Part shown: in pieces, positions 21,529-30,094 of the stretch
Numbering within the stretch: the stretch's first letter is position 1
Layout: each line of letters begins with the position of its first letter
From: Massilia oculi
Lineage (GTDB): Bacteria; Pseudomonadota; Gammaproteobacteria; Burkholderiales; Burkholderiaceae_D
Assembly (NCBI RefSeq): GCF_003143515.1
Contig: NZ_CP029343.1
Span: 5,394,001-5,458,000 of the forward strand
Length of the DNA stretch: 64,000 nucleotides
Reading direction: 5' to 3'
Program-made: the position numbers and the translations under genes
Notes under the pieces: model-generated
Told to the model about the DNA's origin: nothing
The model's database searches: none
What the model saw: only the letters and a program-made list of their open reading frames with translations

Positions 21529-22530
21529 ATGAGGCGATTGAGCATCACCACCGGCGCCATCTTCTGCGCCGCCACGGCCGCGTTCGTGTCCGTATCCGCG
21601 CCGGCTCCGGCGCGCGCGGGCGAGGGCCCGGCGCAACTGCGGCCGGCCGCCGATCACCACCAGCACCTGTTCAGCCCTGCCGCCGCGGCCTGGATGTCGT
21701 CTTCGACCGCGCTGGCGCCGGTCGACGCCGACGCGCTGGTGGCGCAACTGGACGCGGCCGGCGTCGGCCGCGCGGCCGTCCTGTCGGCGGCCTACGCCTA
21801 CGGCTTGCCGGCGCGCGCCATCGACCACGAATACGCCCGCGTGCGCGCCGAGAACGACTGGGTCGCGGCCCAGGCCGCGCGCCATCCGGATCGCCTGGTG
21901 GCCCTGTGCAGCTTCAATCCGCTCAAGGACTACGCACTGCTCGAGCTGGGGCGCTGTGCCACCAGCCCCGGTTTCGGGCGCGGCATCAAGCTCGATTTCG
22001 CCGCCTCCGACGTCCAGCTCGATGAGCCAGGCCACGTCGAGCGCCTGCGCCAGGTCTTCCGCGCCGCCAATGCGCGCGGCATGGCGATCGTGATGGACGT
22101 GCGCGCCTCGCGCGCCCTCGGCCGGCCGTATGGAGCCGCGCAGGCGCGCGTGCTGCTGGAGCAGGTGCTGCCGTCTGCTCCCGATGTGCCGGTGCAGGTG
22201 TCCTATCTCGCCGGCAACGGTCCCGGCTTCGGCGACACGCCGGCGCGCGAAGCGCTGGCCGTGCTGGCCGAGGCGGCCGCGCGCGGCGATCCGCGCATGC
22301 GCCAGGTCTGGTTCGACGTCGCGGCGGTGGTGCAGGCCGACCTGCCGGCCGATGAGGCGCGGCGCCTGGTGCGGCGCTTGCGCCAGCTCGGCCTGGACCG
22401 GGTGCTGTACGGTTCGGATCCGCGCGGCGACAGCGAGGCGCCGGACGGGTGGGAGGCCTTCCTGCGCCTGCCGCTAAAAGACGCCGAGACGGCGCGCGTG
22501 GCGCGCAACGTGGTGCCGTACCTGCGCTGA
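21529..22530 (+). CDS. Exported amidohydrolase-family protein
   Basis: The protein is about 333 residues with a signal peptide (RRLSITTGAIFCAATAAFV... ending near ARAG). The mature start DHHQHLF provides the HxH metal-binding pair expected at strand 1 of an amidohydrolase-type TIM barrel. LYGSDPRGD near the C-terminus fits the metal-binding Asp of strand 8. It is closest in style to the amidohydrolase_2 group. Substrate is unknown. The ATG at 21529 has GAGG six bases upstream and is preferred over the ATG at 21499. Confidence 0.82.
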   Translation: MRRLSITTGAIFCAATAAFVSVSAPAPARAGEGPAQLRPAADHHQHLFSPAAAAWMSSSTALAPVDADALVAQLDAAGVGRAAVLSAAYAYGLPARAIDHEYARVRAENDWVAAQAARHPDRLVALCSFNPLKDYALLELGRCATSPGFGRGIKLDFAASDVQLDEPGHVERLRQVFRAANARGMAIVMDVRASRALGRPYGAAQARVLLEQVLPSAPDVPVQVSYLAGNGPGFGDTPAREALAVLAEAAARGDPRMRQVWFDVAAVVQADLPADEARRLVRRLRQLGLDRVLYGSDPRGDSEAPDGWEAFLRLPLKDAETARVARNVVPYLR

Positions 22531-22536
22531 ACCGTC

Positions 22537-22566
22537 TTTACACTTTCGCGACATTCCTCCGACAAT
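22537..22566 (+). promoter_or_regulatory. Duplicated promoter-like element, copy 1
   Basis: TTTACA (22537-22542), an 18-base spacer and GACAAT (22561-22566) precede the first Asp-box lipoprotein gene. The same element with CTTACA, including the spacer core CGACATTCC, recurs at 23878 before its paralogue. This conservation outside coding sequence supports a regulatory role. Confidence 0.5.
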
Positions 22567-22589
22567 AAACCCGAAAACCGGCGTAGCCG

Positions 22590-22606
22590 CTTGCCTAGAA
22601 TTCCCC
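22590..22606 (+). repeat. 17-base direct repeat in lipoprotein leader, copy 1
   Basis: CTTGCCTAGAATTCCCC is identical to bases 23931-23947 in the leader of the neighbouring paralogue. It lies downstream of the promoter-like element and 30 bases before the start codon. It is either a relic of the tandem duplication or a conserved leader or operator site. Confidence 0.75.
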
Positions 22607-22635
22607 TGGCCAAAACGACCACCCAGGGGACACGC

Positions 22636-23850
22636 ATGCATCACCACATCAAATTCACCGCCATGGCCATGAGCTGCGCGCTGCTGCTGGCAGGCTGTGG
22701 CGGTTCGGACGACGACGACGCCAAGCCGCCGGTCGTGGTCCAGCCGCCGCCGGCGGCCACCACCCTCACGCTGCTGACCAGCACCGCACGCGGCATGGAA
22801 AGCGTCGCCTACTACGGCGGCAGCGCCTATCTGTCGCTGTCCAACAGCAAGACCGAAGGCTCGGCCGTGCTCAAGGCGACGCTGCCGGTCACCAGTACCT
22901 CGAGCTGGACCCCGGTCAGCCAGGGCGCCTGCGCCATGGGCAAGCAGGGCGACTTCATCGTGCGCGCGCCGAAGCTCAAGATGGTGGGCGACGATATGTG
23001 GCTGATGCAACCGTGGGCCGACCTGCCGGAATCGAAAAACGAGAGTTCGACCTGCACCCTGATGGCGAGCAGTAACGGCTTCGTGCCGCGCGACCAGGAC
23101 CTGCGCGTCTGCACCGGCGGCTTTTGCGAAACCCTGTCGATGCAGGACGTCAAGCTGCACGGCAAGCGCCTGTACAGCAATCCGGGCGCCGGCGTGAACC
23201 TGTTCACCTCGAACAACGGCGGCAATACCTGGACCGTGATCCGAGGCCAGAAGGCATCGATGGTGTGCACTCCGACCAAGTTCCACGTGATCGGCGACCG
23301 GGTGCTGGTCGGCGGCGAGTGCCCGCTCGACATGGCCTTCGTCGAGGCCTACCAGCTGAGCGCCGACGGCAGCGCCCTGGCCAGCGAAGCCAGGCTGGCG
23401 CTGAACCTGCCGGCGCTGGAGAACCGCAACGTCCAGTTCATCGAATCGGTCGCGGACACCAGGCGCGTGTTCATCGGCGTCGAGGGCGGCCTGCTGCGCA
23501 GCGAAGACAATGGCGTCAGCTTCAAGTTCGTGATCCAGCAGCCGCTTTCGGGCAGCAAGAACTACCCTTACATCACCTCGTTCCTGCCGCTCAAGGGCAA
23601 GCCCGACACGATGGTCATCGGCGGCTTCGACAAGGCGACCCAGATGGCTTACCTGGCCTGGTCGAAGGATGGCGGCGCGACCTGGACCGACATCTCGAAC
23701 CTGACGCCGAACCACGGCAAGACGCCGCCCGCCGGCGCCACCGTCATGATCAAGTCCATCACCGAAGATCCGCAGGGCCGCATCCTGGTGACGATGAATG
23801 AGCTCGGCGAAGGCCAGGGCAAGCTGATGCTCCTGAACCTTGGCGGCTGA
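22636..23850 (+). CDS. Asp-box beta-propeller-like lipoprotein, paralogue 1
   Basis: The 404-residue lipoprotein has signal LLLAGC as lipobox. A Gly/Asp-rich linker (GGSDDDDAKPP) and Pro-rich spacer follow. The globular part contains three Asp-box-like motifs (NNGGNTW, SEDNGVSF, SKDGGATW), as in sialidase/BNR and Vps10-type propellers, and six non-lipobox Cys. No catalytic sialidase residues are evident, so it may be a binding or surface protein. ATG 22636 has AGGGGA upstream; the upstream TTG at 22591 is less likely. The next gene is a close paralogue over its full length. Confidence 0.85.
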   Translation: MHHHIKFTAMAMSCALLLAGCGGSDDDDAKPPVVVQPPPAATTLTLLTSTARGMESVAYYGGSAYLSLSNSKTEGSAVLKATLPVTSTSSWTPVSQGACAMGKQGDFIVRAPKLKMVGDDMWLMQPWADLPESKNESSTCTLMASSNGFVPRDQDLRVCTGGFCETLSMQDVKLHGKRLYSNPGAGVNLFTSNNGGNTWTVIRGQKASMVCTPTKFHVIGDRVLVGGECPLDMAFVEAYQLSADGSALASEARLALNLPALENRNVQFIESVADTRRVFIGVEGGLLRSEDNGVSFKFVIQQPLSGSKNYPYITSFLPLKGKPDTMVIGGFDKATQMAYLAWSKDGGATWTDISNLTPNHGKTPPAGATVMIKSITEDPQGRILVTMNELGEGQGKLMLLNLGG

Positions 23851-23877
23851 CCGGTTAGCCGCATCGTATGCAGTACG

Positions 23878-23907
23878 CTTACACATTCACGACATTCCGT
23901 CGACAAT
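23878..23907 (+). promoter_or_regulatory. Duplicated promoter-like element, copy 2
   Basis: CTTACA (23878-23883), an 18-base spacer and GACAAT (23902-23907) repeat the element at 22537. This indicates that the second lipoprotein gene has its own copy of the regulatory region and need not be read through from the first. Confidence 0.5.
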
Positions 23908-23930
23908 AATCCGCCAAATACGGCAAGTGC

Positions 23931-23947
23931 CTTGCCTAGAATTCCCC
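23931..23947 (+). repeat. 17-base direct repeat in lipoprotein leader, copy 2
   Basis: Identical to bases 22590-22606. Here the leader downstream is about 25 bases longer than in copy 1 before the ATG at 24004. Confidence 0.75.
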
Positions 23948-24003
23948 ACTCTGGACAGGGGCCATGCCGGCCCCCCGTCGTGATGACAGATTTGGGGACC
24001 CGG

Positions 24004-25248
24004 ATGCAACGACACACTTCACTCGCCGCTATCGGCGCGGCCTGCGCGCTGCTGCTGGCCGCCTGCGGCGGCTCGAGCAACGACCATCAGGCTCCGCCGC
24101 CGCCGCCGCCGCCACCGCCACCCGTGGCGGTGGAACCGGCACCGGTGACCACCAGACTCGAGGCGCTTTCGAGCACCGCGCGCGCGATGGACAGCGTGGC
24201 CTTCTACGGCGGCAGCGCCTATCTGTCGCTGGCCAACAGCGCGACCGAGGGCTCGGCGGTCCTGAGCGCGAAGCTGCCGCTGACGGCCACGTCGACCTGG
24301 AGCCCGGTGGGCCTGGGCGCCTGCGCCATGGGCCCGGTCGGCGACTTCATCATGCGTTCGCCGAAGCTCAAGATGGTGGGCGGCGACATGTGGCTGATGC
24401 AGCCCTGGGCCGACACGCCTGAAGCCAGCGACGGCCACTCGACCTGCACCCTGGTGGCCAATACCGCGAGCTTCGTGCCGCGCGACGGCGACCTGCGCAC
24501 CTGCAATCCCTACTTCTGCGAGACCCTGTCGATTCAGGACATCAAGCAGGCGGGCGGCCGCCTGTACAGCAATGCTGGCGGGGGCAACAACCTGCTGACC
24601 TCGAAGGACAAGGGCAATACCTGGCAGGTGATCCGCGGCTCGAAGGATTCGCAGATGTGCTATCCCTCCAAGTTCCACGTGCTGGGCGACCGCGTGCTGG
24701 TCGGCGGCGAATGCCCGCTCGACTTCGCCTTCGTCGAAGCCTATCGCCTGACGGGCGACGGCGGCGCGCTGGCCAGCGAGGACAAGCTGCCGGTCAGCCT
24801 GCCCGAGATGGAGAACCGCAACGTCCAGTTCATCGAATCGGTGCCGGATACGCAGACCGTGTTCGTCGGCGTCGAGGGTGGCCTGCTGCGCAGCACCGAC
24901 AACGGCAACAGCTTCAAGTTCGTGATCCACGAGCCGCTCTCGGACGGCAAGGGCTATCCCTACATCGGCGCCTTCCTGCCGCTCAAGGGCAAGCCGGATA
25001 CCCTGGTCGTCGGCGGCTTCGACAAGATGCACGGCCGTCCCTACCTGGCATGGTCGAAGGACGGCGGCGATACCTGGACCGATATCTCGACGCTGGTGCC
25101 GGGCTACGAGCGCAAGACCGACGACGAGTACAGCACGGCCTCGATCTCGGCGCTCATGCAGGATCCGGACGGCCGCATCATCGTGGTGACCAACGAGCGC
25201 GCCGACGGCCAGGGCCGCCTGATGCAGCTGACCCTGGGTACCAATTAA
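24004..25248 (+). CDS. Asp-box beta-propeller-like lipoprotein, paralogue 2
   Basis: The 414-residue lipoprotein has lipobox LLLAAC and a run of ten prolines in the spacer. The globular domain parallels paralogue 1 throughout (STARAMDSVAFYGGSAYLSL; LKMVGGDMWLMQPWAD; RNVQFIESVPDT). The three Asp boxes are SKDKGNTW, STDNGNSF and SKDGGDTW. The six Cys are conserved, two of them in the CNPYFC pair. Start ATG 24004 has GGGGA upstream; the in-frame TTG at 23932 is rejected. It is followed by a strong terminator and then the secreted GH31 gene. Function is unknown; a carbohydrate- or protein-binding surface role is possible. Confidence 0.85.
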   Translation: MQRHTSLAAIGAACALLLAACGGSSNDHQAPPPPPPPPPPVAVEPAPVTTRLEALSSTARAMDSVAFYGGSAYLSLANSATEGSAVLSAKLPLTATSTWSPVGLGACAMGPVGDFIMRSPKLKMVGGDMWLMQPWADTPEASDGHSTCTLVANTASFVPRDGDLRTCNPYFCETLSIQDIKQAGGRLYSNAGGGNNLLTSKDKGNTWQVIRGSKDSQMCYPSKFHVLGDRVLVGGECPLDFAFVEAYRLTGDGGALASEDKLPVSLPEMENRNVQFIESVPDTQTVFVGVEGGLLRSTDNGNSFKFVIHEPLSDGKGYPYIGAFLPLKGKPDTLVVGGFDKMHGRPYLAWSKDGGDTWTDISTLVPGYERKTDDEYSTASISALMQDPDGRIIVVTNERADGQGRLMQLTLGTN

Positions 25249-25266
25249 GCTTCAGATTGTCTTCAG

Positions 25267-25302
25267 CGCCCCACGTCTGCCCAGGGCAGCGTGGGGCGTT
25301 TC
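25267..25302 (+). terminator. Intrinsic terminator after lipoprotein paralogue 2
   Basis: CGCCCCACG pairs with CGTGGGGCG, enclosing a second stem CTGCCC/GGGCAG, followed by TTTCGTTT. It separates the lipoprotein pair from the GH31 gene. Confidence 0.8.
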
Positions 25303-25379
25303 GTTTGCGTCAAGACTGTCTGTGCGGACGGAATTCTGTCATGCTCTCGCCTGCATCTCACCACAACGATAATGAAGAC

Positions 25380-27791
25380 ATGACCAAAGCCTTGACGTCT
25401 CGCCTCGCGCTCAGCCTTGCAGCCATCCCGCTCGCCGCCAGCCCGCTCGCATACGCCCAGAACGCCGAACGCCAGCTGGCCGGCGTGACGCGCAACCAGA
25501 ATACCCTCGAGATCGCGACCAACGATGGGCGCTACCTGATCAAGCCCTATTCGAGCACGATCGTCGAGACCACCTTCATCCCCAAGGGCGAGCGCTTCGA
25601 TCCGGCCTCGCACGCGGTGATCCTGGCGCCGGTGCAGGTGCAGGCCACGCTCAGCGACGAAGGCGGCCGCATCACCTATGCCGTCGATGGCGGCATCAGC
25701 GTCACCGTCGACAAGCGGCCGTTCCGCATCAGCTATGCCTACAAGGGCAAGCCGCTGGTGGCCGAGAAGCGGGGCTTCGGGCGCGCCGACGGCCACGACA
25801 CGATCGAATTCGCGCTGGAAGACGGCGAGGCGCTGTACGGCGCCGGCGCGCGTGCGGTCGGCATGAACCGCCGCGGCCACCGCTTCCAGCTCTACAACAA
25901 GGCCCATTACGGCTATGCCGAGCGCTCCGAGCTGCTCAACTACACGATTCCGGTCGCGCTGTCGTCCAGGAAGTACGCGATCCACTTCGACAATCCGCAG
26001 ATCGGCTGGCTCGACTTCGACAGCCGCAAGGACGGCACCCTGCGCTACGAGGTGATCGGCGGACGCAAGACCTACCAGGTCGTGGCCGGCGACAGCTGGG
26101 ACCACCTGATGGCCGGCTATACCGGCCTGACCGGCCGCCAGCCGCTGCCGCCGCGCTGGGCCTTCGGCAACTTCGCCAGCCGCTTCGGCTACAAGACCGA
26201 GGCCGAGACGCGCGCCGTGGTCGACAAGTTCGCGCAAGAGAAGATCCCGCTCGACGCCGTCATCCTCGACCTCTACTGGTTCGGCAAGACCGTGCAGGGC
26301 ACGATGGGCAACCTGGCCTGGGACCGCGACACCTTCCCCCACGCCGAGAAAATGATGGCCGACTTCAAGGAGAAGGGCGTCAGGACGGTGGTGGTCACCG
26401 AGCCGTTCGTGCTGACCACGTCGAAGCGCTGGGACGAAGCGGTGGAAAAGAAGGTGCTGGCCACCGACAAGGCGGGCAAGCCGTACACGTATGACTTCTA
26501 CTTCGGCAACACGGGCCTGATCGACATCTACAAGAAGGAAGGTCGCGACTGGTGGTGGAGCATCTACCGCGACCTCAAGAAGGGCGGCGTCACCGGCTGG
26601 TGGGGCGACCTGGGCGAGCCGGAGGTGCATCCTTCGAGCCTGCAGCACGCCACCGGCTCGGCCGACCAGGTGCACAACGTCTATGGCCACGACTGGGCGC
26701 GCCTGATCGCCGAAGGCTACAGGCAGGAATTCCCGGCCGAGCGGCCCTTCATCCTGATGCGCGCCGGCTACTCGGGTTCGCAGCGCTTCGGCATGATCCC
26801 GTGGTCGGGCGACGTCGCCCGCAGCTGGGGCGGCTTGCAGTCGCAGATGGAGATCTCGCTGCAGATGGGCATGCAGGGCCTGGCCTATATGCACTCCGAC
26901 CTGGGCGGTTTCGCCGGCGCGGTGCTGGACGACGAGCTGTACGTGCGCTGGCTGCAGTATGGCGTGTTCCAGCCGGTCTTCCGTCCGCATGCGCAAGAGG
27001 CGGTGGCGTCCGAGCCGGTGTTCCGCTCCGAACGCACCAAGGTGCTGGCGCGCGAAGCGGTATGGCTGCGCTATGCGATGCTGCCGTATAACTACACCAT
27101 CGCCTTCGACAACGAGCAGACGGGCATGCCGCTGATGCGTCCCCTGATGTTCGTCGAGACAGACCCGGCCCAGCCGGCCGAGCGTTCGACCACCTATCTG
27201 TGGGGCCCCGACTTCCTGGTCACGCCGATCGTGCATCCGGGCGCCACCCGCGCCGAGGTTTACTTCCCGATCAGCGGCAGCGTATGGTTCGACTTCCATA
27301 CCGGCCAGGCGCACAAGGGCGGCATCCTCGAGACCGTGAAGCCGGTCGAGGCCAATATCCCGGTCTACGTGCGCGCCGGCGCCTTCGTGCCGATGGCGAA
27401 AGTGGTGCAGACCACGCGCGACTACACCGGCCGTGAGATCGACCTGCACTATTACCACGACGCCTCGGTCGCCGGTTCGAGCGGCAAGCTGTACGACGAC
27501 GATGGCGAGACGGCGGGCGCCTATGAGCAGGGCAAGTATGAGATCGTGCGCTTCGACAGCAAGTTCGCCGACAAGCGGCTCGAGATCGGCTTCAGGACCG
27601 AGACCGGCAAGGCGATGCAGGCGAAGGAACGCGCCTTCGTGCTCAAGGTGCACAATGTGCAGGCGAAGCCGCGTGGCGTGACGGTCGACGGACGCAAGGC
27701 CGGCTTCGTCTTCAACGCCCAGCAGCACCTGCTCGAAGTGCAGGTCCCTGCGCGCAAGGGGCAGGCGGCGCAGGTCGCCATCGCGCTCTAA
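25380..27791 (+). CDS. Secreted glycoside hydrolase family 31 protein (alpha-glucosidase/transglucosylase type)
   Basis: The 803-residue exported enzyme has signal peptide ending PLAYA-QNAE. The N-terminal GH31 beta-sandwich precedes the TIM barrel. The catalytic nucleophile Asp410 lies in GWWGDLGEPE and the probable acid/base Asp478 in PWSGDVARSW. The C-terminal part (YYHDASVAGSSG, LYDDDGET) fits the domain of unknown function common in GH31. The two catalytic positions and size closely match what I recall of Cellvibrio japonicus Agd31B (Asp412, Asp480), an alpha-1,4-transglucosylase. This one may therefore be a transglucosylase or alpha-glucosidase acting on maltooligosaccharides. The frame is open far upstream but the signal peptide fixes the start. 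Confidence 0.9.
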   Translation: MTKALTSRLALSLAAIPLAASPLAYAQNAERQLAGVTRNQNTLEIATNDGRYLIKPYSSTIVETTFIPKGERFDPASHAVILAPVQVQATLSDEGGRITYAVDGGISVTVDKRPFRISYAYKGKPLVAEKRGFGRADGHDTIEFALEDGEALYGAGARAVGMNRRGHRFQLYNKAHYGYAERSELLNYTIPVALSSRKYAIHFDNPQIGWLDFDSRKDGTLRYEVIGGRKTYQVVAGDSWDHLMAGYTGLTGRQPLPPRWAFGNFASRFGYKTEAETRAVVDKFAQEKIPLDAVILDLYWFGKTVQGTMGNLAWDRDTFPHAEKMMADFKEKGVRTVVVTEPFVLTTSKRWDEAVEKKVLATDKAGKPYTYDFYFGNTGLIDIYKKEGRDWWWSIYRDLKKGGVTGWWGDLGEPEVHPSSLQHATGSADQVHNVYGHDWARLIAEGYRQEFPAERPFILMRAGYSGSQRFGMIPWSGDVARSWGGLQSQMEISLQMGMQGLAYMHSDLGGFAGAVLDDELYVRWLQYGVFQPVFRPHAQEAVASEPVFRSERTKVLAREAVWLRYAMLPYNYTIAFDNEQTGMPLMRPLMFVETDPAQPAERSTTYLWGPDFLVTPIVHPGATRAEVYFPISGSVWFDFHTGQAHKGGILETVKPVEANIPVYVRAGAFVPMAKVVQTTRDYTGREIDLHYYHDASVAGSSGKLYDDDGETAGAYEQGKYEIVRFDSKFADKRLEIGFRTETGKAMQAKERAFVLKVHNVQAKPRGVTVDGRKAGFVFNAQQHLLEVQVPARKGQAAQVAIAL

Positions 27792-27800
27792 GAACGAAAG

Positions 27801-27827
27801 CGCGGTTCATCGAACCGCGTTTTTTTT
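27801..27827. terminator. Intrinsic terminator between GH31 and RhtB genes
   Basis: CGCGGTTC-ATC-GAACCGCG is a perfect 8-bp stem with a 3-base loop and eight T residues on the + strand. It ends the GH31 transcript and may act weakly on the converging minus-strand gene. Confidence 0.9.
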
Positions 27828-28453
27828 CAACGGGCCACGATCAGGCGCAACCCCAGTCCGATGAATACCGCCCCCGCGATCCGGTCCAGCCACATGCCGG
27901 CCGTGGGCGTGCGGTTGAGCCACTGGCCGATCGTCCCCGAAAAATAGCCGAGCGCGCCGAAGATGACGGCCGCCTGCAGCGTGAACACGATGCCCAGCAG
28001 GCCGATCTGCAGATTGGCGTCGCCGCGCGCGGCCACCACGAACTGCGGCAGGAAGGACAGGAAGAACAGCACCACCTTGGGATTGATGGCCGCGGCCACC
28101 AGCCCCTTGACGAACAGCCTTCCGGCCGGCTCGTCGGATGCGCCGGCGGTCGTCACGCGCGCGCCGCCGCGGCTCCTGATCGCGCCCCATCCCATCCAGA
28201 TCAGGTACAGGCCGCCCACGACCTTGAGCGCGGTGAAAGCCGCCGGCGACGCCGCGATCAGCGCGCTGACGCCGATCACGGCGAACACGGTATGGCTGAT
28301 GCAGCCGAACGCGCACCCGAGCCCGAAGGCGATGCCGCGCAGGCGGCCCTTGGCGATGCCGGTGCTGAGCACCATCAGGTTGTCGGGGCCAGGGGAGAGG
28401 GTGATCAGGATGGCGGCGGCGAGGAAGCCGAAGAGCTGTTCGGGCGAGAGCAT
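27827..28453 (-). CDS. LysE/RhtB family amino-acid exporter
   Basis: The 208-residue inner-membrane protein has about six membrane segments. The N-terminus (FGFLAAAILITLSPGPDNLMVL) contains the SPGPD signature of the LysE/RhtB superfamily, with GLGCAFGCISHTVFA following. It should export an amino acid or derivative such as homoserine or threonine; the substrate cannot be told from sequence. It stands alone, converging on GH31, with a hairpin separating it from the next minus-strand gene. Confidence 0.92.
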   Translation of the reverse strand: MLSPEQLFGFLAAAILITLSPGPDNLMVLSTGIAKGRLRGIAFGLGCAFGCISHTVFAVIGVSALIAASPAAFTALKVVGGLYLIWMGWGAIRSRGGARVTTAGASDEPAGRLFVKGLVAAAINPKVVLFFLSFLPQFVVAARGDANLQIGLLGIVFTLQAAVIFGALGYFSGTIGQWLNRTPTAGMWLDRIAGAVFIGLGLRLIVAR

Positions 28454-28474
28454 GAGGGCGTCGATAAAATGAAA

Positions 28475-28515
28475 CGGGCGAACAGCTTAACGCAAAATGC
28501 GCGCATGTTCGCCCG
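28475..28515 (-). terminator. Terminator-like inverted repeat after the lysozyme-inhibitor-like gene
   Basis: CGGGCGAACA (28475-28484) and TGTTCGCCCG (28506-28515) form a perfect 10-bp stem with a 21-base loop. On the minus strand it is followed by TTTCATTTT. It lies just after the stop of the 28538-29113 gene. Confidence 0.55.
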
Positions 28516-28537
28516 CCCGGCAGAGCTGCAATCCGGA

Positions 28538-29113
28538 TTACGACTTCTTGCAGCTCAGTTCCTTGGCCTTGGCGCCCCATTTGATGGTGACCTTGCCCTG
28601 ATGTTCCTTGAACTCGTCGCCGCGGTTGCCATAGGCGATGCCGCTGGCGGTCTTCTCGCCGCGCAGCAGCGTGTGTTCCTTGTTGCGCACCGCGACCATC
28701 GAGGCCGGGGTGGTATCGAGGAAAGTGGCGCTGATCTTGCTGCCGTCGCTGCAGGTGAAGGCGACCGGACCGGTGGTCTTGACGATCTTGTAGGCCGACT
28801 GCAGCTGCAACATGCGGCTGCCGTAGGCATTGTTGAGGCAGGCGGTCATGTCCTTGGCGTCGGCGCACTGCTTCACGCCGTCCCACCATTTGGTGTGTTG
28901 TTCCTGCAGTTCCTTGCTGGGGCCGGCGTCGAGTTTTTCGAGCGCTGCGCGATAGAAGGCGAACACCAGGCCTTCGGATTCGGCCGAGCCGGGGTTCTGG
29001 CAGATCCTGGCTTCGGCAGTGCCGATGCCTTTGGCGCAAAAGCCCGGCATCGAGACGGCCTGGGCGCCCAGCGGCAGGGCCAGGACGGCGGCGGCGATGA
29101 GTAGTCGTTTCAT
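28538..29113 (-). CDS. LprI/DUF1311-like plus MliC-like exported protein (putative lysozyme inhibitor)
   Basis: The protein has 191 residues with a signal peptide ending GAQA-VSM. The N-terminal half (about 20-105) has the Cys pattern CAKG...ARICQNP...KQCADAKDMTACL and helical composition of LprI/DUF1311-type proteins. The C-terminal half (about 115-190) follows the MliC plan: FTCSDGSKISATF, then ASGIAYGN and a final Cys near WGAKAKELSC. Both families include periplasmic inhibitors of lysozyme, so the protein may protect peptidoglycan. ATG 29113 has AGGAG upstream; the longer frame to 29281 runs into xth and is rejected. The two-domain reading is my alignment by eye. Confidence 0.75.
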   Translation of the reverse strand: MKRLLIAAAVLALPLGAQAVSMPGFCAKGIGTAEARICQNPGSAESEGLVFAFYRAALEKLDAGPSKELQEQHTKWWDGVKQCADAKDMTACLNNAYGSRMLQLQSAYKIVKTTGPVAFTCSDGSKISATFLDTTPASMVAVRNKEHTLLRGEKTASGIAYGNRGDEFKEHQGKVTIKWGAKAKELSCKKS

Positions 29114-29186
29114 GAGGTGCTCCTTATTGTATTGAATGCGATGGTGGGGGCGGCGCGGCGTCTTGCCTGACCGCGGGTAATGAGTT

Positions 29187-29972
29187 CTATGCCGTGACCT
29201 TCGCCAGGTCCAGTTCGACCCAGGTCGGCGCATGGTCGCTCGGCTTTTCGCGGCCGCGCACGAACTTGTCGACCCCGGCATCCTTCAGCGCCGGCTGCAG
29301 TTTGGGGCTCAGCAGCAGGTGATCGATGCGGATGCCGGCGTCGCGCCCGAAGGCGTTGCGGAAGTAATCCCAGAAAGTGTAGATCGTCGCGTCCGGGTGG
29401 ACGGCGCGCAGCGCATCGAGCCAGCCCTGCTCGATCAGGCGCTCGAAGGCGGCGCGGGTCTCGGGGCGGAACAGGGCGTCGTCGACCCAGCGCTCCGGCT
29501 TGTAGACGTCGCGCTCGGTCGGGATGACGTTGAAGTCGCCCGCCAGCACCGCCGGTATGCCTTGGGCCAGCAGTTCGAGGCCGCGCAGGCGCAGGCGTTC
29601 CATCCATGCCAGCTTGTAGTCGAACTTGGGGCCGGGGGCCGGATTCCCGTTCGGCAGGTAAAGTCCGGCGATGAGGATGCCCTTGTAGGCCACCTCGATG
29701 TAGCGGCTCTGTTCGTCGGTGTCGTCGCCCGGCAGGCCGCGCTGCACTTCCTGCGCCGGCTCGCGCGTCAGGATCGCCACGCCGTTCCAGCTTTTCTGGC
29801 CATGCCAGAGCGCGTGGTAGCCGGCATCCTGGATCGCCTGCAGCGGAAATTTATCCTGCGGCGCCTTGAGCTCCTGCAGGCAAACGACGTCGGGGGCGCG
29901 CTCGCCGAGGTACTGGACGAGGGCGTCCAGCCGGCTGTTGATGCTGTTGACATTGTAGGTTACGACGAGCAT
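29187..29972 (-). CDS. xth: Exodeoxyribonuclease III / AP endonuclease
   Basis: The 261-residue enzyme cuts DNA at abasic sites and trims 3' ends in base excision repair. The catalytic signatures of the exonuclease-endonuclease-phosphatase fold are present: TYNVNSI (Asn), LQELK (metal-binding Glu), GLYLPNG, GDFNVIPTERD, and RIDHLLLS with the final SDHAPTW (Asp-His). Length and the N-terminal Met are standard. It reads away from the ABC transporter genes with a 179-base AT-richer gap between. Confidence 0.95.
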   Translation of the reverse strand: MLVVTYNVNSINSRLDALVQYLGERAPDVVCLQELKAPQDKFPLQAIQDAGYHALWHGQKSWNGVAILTREPAQEVQRGLPGDDTDEQSRYIEVAYKGILIAGLYLPNGNPAPGPKFDYKLAWMERLRLRGLELLAQGIPAVLAGDFNVIPTERDVYKPERWVDDALFRPETRAAFERLIEQGWLDALRAVHPDATIYTFWDYFRNAFGRDAGIRIDHLLLSPKLQPALKDAGVDKFVRGREKPSDHAPTWVELDLAKVTA

Positions 29973-30094
29973 GGCTTCTCCGATCGGGTTGAGGTAATTA
30001 TGACAACAATCTCTGGCGACGGGCGCACGGGTAGCGGCGTCGGCGGCGGTCTATATGAGTTTTTCGACATTTTCTTATGGCAAATTATTCGTTT

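Noticed and set aside
22636..25248. Sialidase activity of the Asp-box lipoproteins
   Set aside because: Asp boxes occur in many propellers and no Arg triad or catalytic Tyr/Glu arrangement could be recognised.
24657..25379. Upstream extension of the GH31 frame through lipoprotein paralogue 2
   Set aside because: The extension is an out-of-frame reading of the lipoprotein gene; the GH31 signal peptide at 25380 marks the real start and a terminator lies between.
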